A stretch of 9,567 nucleotides of DNA, taken from Geminicoccaceae bacterium (lineage in GTDB: Bacteria > Pseudomonadota > Alphaproteobacteria > Geminicoccales > Geminicoccaceae). The translations under genes and the position numbers were made by a program. The DNA is taken from the NCBI GenBank assembly GCA_030824835.1, contig JAPJRA010000018.1, positions 1 through 9,567 of the forward strand. Reading direction: 5' to 3'. The first letter of the stretch is position 1, and the number at the start of each line of letters is the position of its first letter. The notes below the pieces were generated by a model. That model saw only the letters and a list, made by a program, of their open reading frames with translations. It searched no databases and had not been told where the DNA came from. This document shows positions 6,833-9,567 of this stretch, one piece after another.

Positions 6833-7227
6833 TGGTGATCGACACGTCGGCTCTGATCGCTTTCCTGCGCGACGAGGCCGAAGCCCTGTCCATTCAGGAC
6901 GCCATGACCTCGGCCGGCCGGCACTACATCTCGGCACTCACGCTGTTCGAGTGCCGTACGGTGCTCTGGTGGCGGTTCGGTGCCGAGATGGTGCAGGGCC
7001 TGCACGACCTGCTCGATGGCTGGAGGCCGGAAATCCGCGCTTTCGACCCGGAGCAGGCCAGCCTGGCGTTCTCCGCCTACCGCCGGTTCGGCAAGGGGTC
7101 CGGCCACAAGGCACAACTCAACTTGTGCGACTGCGCGGCCTATGCTCTCGCGAGGTCGCTCGATCTGCCGCTGCTCTACAAGGGCAACGACTTCGTTCAC
7201 ACCGACGTCCGCTCGGCCCTCGCCTGA
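6832..7227 (+). CDS. vapC: VapC toxin, PIN-domain ribonuclease
   Basis: A 131-residue PIN-domain protein, the expected size for VapC, which cuts RNA (tRNA or rRNA in studied members) with metal bound by acidic residues. The conserved acids are visible: D4 in [10 protein letters not shown]40 in [10 protein letters not shown]100 in [11 protein letters not shown] and D120 in [17 protein letters not shown] (84-91) and [10 protein letters not shown] (112-121) are signatures of the subgroup that pairs with Rv0623-like antitoxins. The set of catalytic acids is complete, so the toxin is predicted active and in need of VapB. The start codon overlaps the vapB stop by one base. The gene ends 3 bp from the end of the converging acetyltransferase gene, with no room for a terminator between them. 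The RNA target cannot be told from sequence. Confidence 0.93.
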   Translation: MVIDTSALIAFLRDEAEALSIQDAMTSAGRHYISALTLFECRTVLWWRFGAEMVQGLHDLLDGWRPEIRAFDPEQASLAFSAYRRFGKGSGHKAQLNLCDCAAYALARSLDLPLLYKGNDFVHTDVRSALA

Positions 7228-7230
7228 GCC

Positions 7231-7698
7231 TCAGCGCTGATAGACGATATGCGAGGTTCGGCGCGCCAGCGTGTCGTAGAGTGCCCTGGCGTCCGCGTTG
7301 TACTCCTGCGTCTGCCAGTAGACGGTGCTGGCCCCGGCCGCGTCGGCGGCGGCATAGACGGCCTGGATCAGCCGGCGCGCCACGCCCCGCCCGCGCGCCT
7401 CGGGCGCTACGAACAGGTCCTCCAGGTAGCAGTAGGGCTGCACGCTCCAGGACGAGCGGTGGAACAGATAGGTGGCGAAACCCAGCAGCTCACGTCCATC
7501 TGCGGCAACCAGCGCATGCGGCTGATCGTCTGGATCGAGAAAGCGCAGCCAGCTCGTCTCCGTGACCGCCGGATCGAGCTGCTGGCGGTAGAAGCGCAGA
7601 TAGCCCTGCCACAGTGGATCCCACCGGCCCCGCTCCTCGGGGCGTGGGGCGCGGATGACCAGCTCGTCGCCGCGAGGCCGGTCCTTGTCCGCGCTCAC
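7231..7698 (-). CDS. GNAT family N-acetyltransferase
   Basis: A 155-residue cytoplasmic enzyme of the GNAT superfamily, which transfers an acetyl group from acetyl-CoA to an amine. The acetyl-CoA site is clear: the strand LEDLFVAPEARGRGVARRLI (92-111) contains the R-G-R-G-V-A pyrophosphate loop at 102-107, and it is followed by the helix and the YWQTQEYNADARALYDTLA (127-145) motif-B region that closes the cofactor pocket. The substrate cannot be told. The start is GTG at 7698, sharing four bases (GTGA) with the stop of the upstream isomerase-like gene, so the two are likely translated together; a G-rich run just before it may serve as ribosome site. A longer open frame to 8367 is a shadow of that upstream gene. 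Confidence 0.88.
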   Translation of the reverse strand: MSADKDRPRGDELVIRAPRPEERGRWDPLWQGYLRFYRQQLDPAVTETSWLRFLDPDDQPHALVAADGRELLGFATYLFHRSSWSVQPYCYLEDLFVAPEARGRGVARRLIQAVYAAADAAGASTVYWQTQEYNADARALYDTLARRTSHIVYQR

Positions 7699-8297
7699 CA
7701 GCCCCCCGTCGCAAGCCACCGCTCGACCTGCTCGATGCGGTCGGCGCCCCAGAACGGCTCGCCGTCGACGAAGAAGAACGGTGAGCCGAACACGCCGCGT
7801 TCGATCGAGCGGTCGGTCTCCTCCTTGAGCCGCGCCTTGATCGCCGGGTCCTGGACCGCGGCCATCAGCTCGGCGCCCGGCAGGCCGAGGCTTTCGCCGA
7901 CCTCTGCCACCTGCTCGGCGGCGGACAGGTCGCGGCCCTCGCCCCAGTAGGCGTGAAAGGCGGCCTGGGCGAAACCTTTGGCCATGTCCTGGTCCTGCGC
8001 CTGCAGCCACCAGTAGGCCCGCGACACCGCCAGCGAGTTCAGCGGCCCATTCGACGGCGGCTTGAACGGCGCGTCCATGATTCGGGCACAACGCGGTGCG
8101 TCGTGCAGCAGGTACGGACCTTTGAGCGGCAGCAGCATGTTGGGGCCGCTGCCCGTGAGCTTGAACGCCGCCCCCAGCATCACCGGTCGCCAGGCCACCT
8201 CGCGCTCGTAGGCAGCGGCGATCGGCTCGATCCGCAGCGACGCCAGATAGCCGTAGGGACTTGCGAACTCGAAATAGAAGTCGATCGGTGCCGGCAT
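7695..8297 (-). CDS. 2-hydroxychromene-2-carboxylate isomerase-like protein (DsbA family)
   Basis: A 200-residue thioredoxin-fold protein of the kappa-class glutathione transferase/DsbA superfamily. It begins PIDFYFEFASPYGYLAS; S13 occupies the position of the catalytic serine that replaces the CXXC cysteine in 2-hydroxychromene-2-carboxylate isomerase, a glutathione-dependent enzyme of naphthalene breakdown. The cis-proline loop is GVFGSPFFFVDGEPFWG (168-184). The family is common in bacteria without naphthalene pathways and no other aromatic-degradation gene is nearby, so the natural substrate is unknown. The ATG at 8297 is chosen because GGGAGG lies a few bases upstream; the frame is open to 8387, but the extra 30 residues do not resemble the family. 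No signal peptide is seen. It is the first gene of a two-gene unit with the GNAT enzyme. Confidence 0.88.
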   Translation of the reverse strand: MPAPIDFYFEFASPYGYLASLRIEPIAAAYEREVAWRPVMLGAAFKLTGSGPNMLLPLKGPYLLHDAPRCARIMDAPFKPPSNGPLNSLAVSRAYWWLQAQDQDMAKGFAQAAFHAYWGEGRDLSAAEQVAEVGESLGLPGAELMAAVQDPAIKARLKEETDRSIERGVFGSPFFFVDGEPFWGADRIEQVERWLATGGW

Positions 8298-8386
8298 CTC
8301 GGGCCTCCCTGCTGGACCGCATGCTACGCAGGTCGAGCCGTGGGCGGCCTTGGTCACGACGCCGCATGAGGACATCCCGCGATCCA

Positions 8387-8415
8387 TTGTCAGGCTAACA
8401 ACCCACCGCTAACGT
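8387..8415 (+). promoter_or_regulatory. Candidate potA promoter with near-palindromic operator
   Basis: The divergent gap between the isomerase-like gene and the ABC ATPase gene (8298-8442, 145 bp) contains TTGTCAGGCTAACAA at 8387-8401, a 15-bp near-palindrome in which six of seven arm positions pair around the central G. Its left end, TTGTCA, also fits a -35 element, and 17 bp further on TAACGT (8410-8415) is a weak -10. Transcription would start near 8422, just before the GGAG ribosome site at 8435-8438. A repressor bound at the palindrome would cover the -35. The regulator family cannot be named. GCTAAC occurs twice in this stretch. Confidence 0.3.
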
Positions 8416-8442
8416 CAACGGCAAGCAATCCCTTGGAGCAGT

Positions 8443-9555
8443 ATGGCGAGCACGCGTTCCGCGCCTTTGCAGGGCGACGCCATCACCATCGACGGCGTCA
8501 GTCGCGTGTTCGCGTCGGGCAGCGAGGTCGTCCACGCCGTCGACCGGGTCTCCCTGGGCGTCCGCCAGAACGAGTTCTTCACCCTTCTCGGCCCGTCGGG
8601 CTGCGGCAAGACCACCCTCTTGCGCCTGATCGCCGGCTTCGAGCACGCCACCGCCGGCCGGATACTGCTGAACGGTCGCGAGGTCGGCGCACTGCCGCCG
8701 TTCCGGCGCCAGGTGAACACGGTCTTCCAGAGCTACGCCCTGTTTCCGCACATGACCGTGGCGGAGAACATCGGCTTCGGGTTGCGGATGCTCGACCGGC
8801 CGCCGGCTGAGATCGCCGCCCGCGTGGCGGAGATGCTACGCTTGGTGCGCATGGAGGATCTCGCCGACCGCAGCACCGCCCGCCTCTCGGGCGGGCAGCA
8901 GCAACGCGTGGCCCTGGCCCGCGCGTTGGCTCCACAGCCGGAGGTGCTGCTGCTCGACGAGCCGCTTTCCGCGCTCGACCTGAAGCTCAGGAAGGCGATG
9001 CAGCTCGAGCTCAAGGCCCTGCAGCGCGACACCGGCATCACCTTCGTCTTCGTCACCCACGACCAGGAGGAGGCATTGACGATGTCGGACCGGATCGCGG
9101 TCATGAACCGCGGCCGGGTGCTCCAGATCGGCTCGCCGCGCGAGATCTACGACCATCCGGCCGAGCTCTTCGTGGCCGATTTCATCGGCGACGCCAACCT
9201 GCTGGAGGGCGACCTCGTCCGCCTCGATGGCGACACCGCCCTGGTGCGCCTGCCCACGGCGCTCGAGGTGCCGGCCCGGCTGCCGGAAGGAGCGCCGACC
9301 AGCGGTCGCGTGCACGTCGTGATCCGGCCCGAGCACGCGACCCTGACCCGCGACCTTGCCGCCCCCGGTCTCGCCTGCACCGTCGAGAGCGCGGTCTATG
9401 TCGGCACCGATACCCGCTATCACTTGGTCCTGCGCAGCGGCGAGCCGATCATCGTGCGCTGCCAGAACACGAGCGCCCAGGCGGACGCGTATGCGGCGGG
9501 CGAGTCGTTGAAGGTGCTGCTCGGGCCTCATGCCGTCCAGGTCCTGCGCGATTGA
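8443..9555 (+). CDS. potA: Spermidine/putrescine-type ABC transporter ATP-binding protein
   Basis: A 370-residue ATPase that would power import of polyamines or a related solute through permeases in the inner membrane. The ABC domain (about 13-250) has Walker A GPSGCGKT (50-57), Q-loop Q96 in [13 protein letters not shown], signature LSGGQQQR (148-155), Walker B VLLLDE (168-173) with catalytic E173, D-loop SALD and switch H206 in [13 protein letters not shown]. All are intact. The C-terminal third (about 255-368) is a TOBE-type regulatory domain including VIRPEHA. The stretch [12 protein letters not shown] joining the two is typical of PotA/PotG. Related ATPases for iron or sugars share the ABC domain, so the substrate is less certain than the role. 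GGAG stands 4 bases before the ATG at 8443. Only 12 bases follow the stop; the permease and binding-protein genes expected next lie outside the window. Confidence 0.9.
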   Translation: MASTRSAPLQGDAITIDGVSRVFASGSEVVHAVDRVSLGVRQNEFFTLLGPSGCGKTTLLRLIAGFEHATAGRILLNGREVGALPPFRRQVNTVFQSYALFPHMTVAENIGFGLRMLDRPPAEIAARVAEMLRLVRMEDLADRSTARLSGGQQQRVALARALAPQPEVLLLDEPLSALDLKLRKAMQLELKALQRDTGITFVFVTHDQEEALTMSDRIAVMNRGRVLQIGSPREIYDHPAELFVADFIGDANLLEGDLVRLDGDTALVRLPTALEVPARLPEGAPTSGRVHVVIRPEHATLTRDLAAPGLACTVESAVYVGTDTRYHLVLRSGEPIIVRCQNTSAQADAYAAGESLKVLLGPHAVQVLRD

Positions 9556-9567
9556 CCGCGGGGGTCA

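Noticed and set aside
6479..6937. The liuB frame stays open upstream to 6937, giving a possible 688-residue protein
   Set aside because: The 535-residue form matches the family, has a ribosome site, and the extension is antisense to vapB without resemblance to any carboxylase domain.
7225..7240. CTGAG-C-CTCAG-like symmetry between vapC and the GNAT gene as a bidirectional terminator
   Set aside because: The pairing is about 4 bp with almost no loop, too weak to be a terminator.
8298..8387. N-terminal extension of the isomerase-like protein containing two cysteines
   Set aside because: The extension has no family resemblance and no ribosome site, whereas the ATG at 8297 has GGGAGG upstream.
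1..9567. CRISPR arrays, tRNA or rRNA genes
   Set aside because: Reading both strands showed no regularly spaced repeats and no recognisable tRNA or rRNA sequence.

Overview
The window is gene-dense and GC-rich (about 70% G+C judged by eye), and its protein sequences look alphaproteobacterial. The leucine-catabolic liu genes, a short-N-terminus PutA, a VapBC pair beginning MALNIK and a polyamine-type ABC ATPase together suggest a Rhodospirillales/Geminicoccales- or Rhizobiales-like genome. That placement is an inference; there is no rRNA or marker gene here. No tRNA, rRNA, CRISPR array or transposase was found.

Layout, left to right. (1) Positions 1-376, minus strand: the start of putA, broken after about 107 native codons by a second exact copy of a 55-bp piece of the same gene. 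This probably reflects an assembly end and not biology. (2) Positions 522-6478, minus strand: a leucine/isovalerate degradation operon, transcribed right to left. It encodes liuB (methylcrotonyl-CoA carboxylase beta), liuC (methylglutaconyl-CoA hydratase), a foreign-looking AT-rich gene, liuD (methylcrotonyl-CoA carboxylase alpha) and liuE (HMG-CoA lyase). The four liu enzymes convert 3-methylcrotonyl-CoA to acetyl-CoA and acetoacetate. The isovaleryl-CoA dehydrogenase (liuA) and regulator (liuR) that often lie next to them are not in the window. (3) Positions 6516-7227, plus strand: a VapB antitoxin/VapC PIN-domain toxin pair, divergent from liuB, with an 11-bp perfect inverted repeat at its start. 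(4) Positions 7231-8297, minus strand: a two-gene unit of a DsbA-family 2-hydroxychromene-2-carboxylate isomerase-like protein followed by a GNAT acetyltransferase with a 4-bp overlap, meeting vapC tail to tail with a 3-bp gap. (5) Positions 8443-9555, plus strand: the ATPase of a spermidine/putrescine-type ABC transporter; its permeases would lie beyond the right edge.

The most unusual item is the 570-bp gene at 3471-4040. It encodes a 189-residue protein with GIY-YIG nuclease-like motifs, has roughly 44% G+C against about 70% on both sides, and sits neatly between two genes of one metabolic pathway in the operon's own direction. It looks like a horizontally acquired stand-alone nuclease gene that slipped into an operon without breaking it. 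The vapB operator-like palindrome and the 55-bp duplication in putA are the next most interesting signals. Everything else is conventional metabolism. I do not see convincing evidence of a wholly new multi-gene system.
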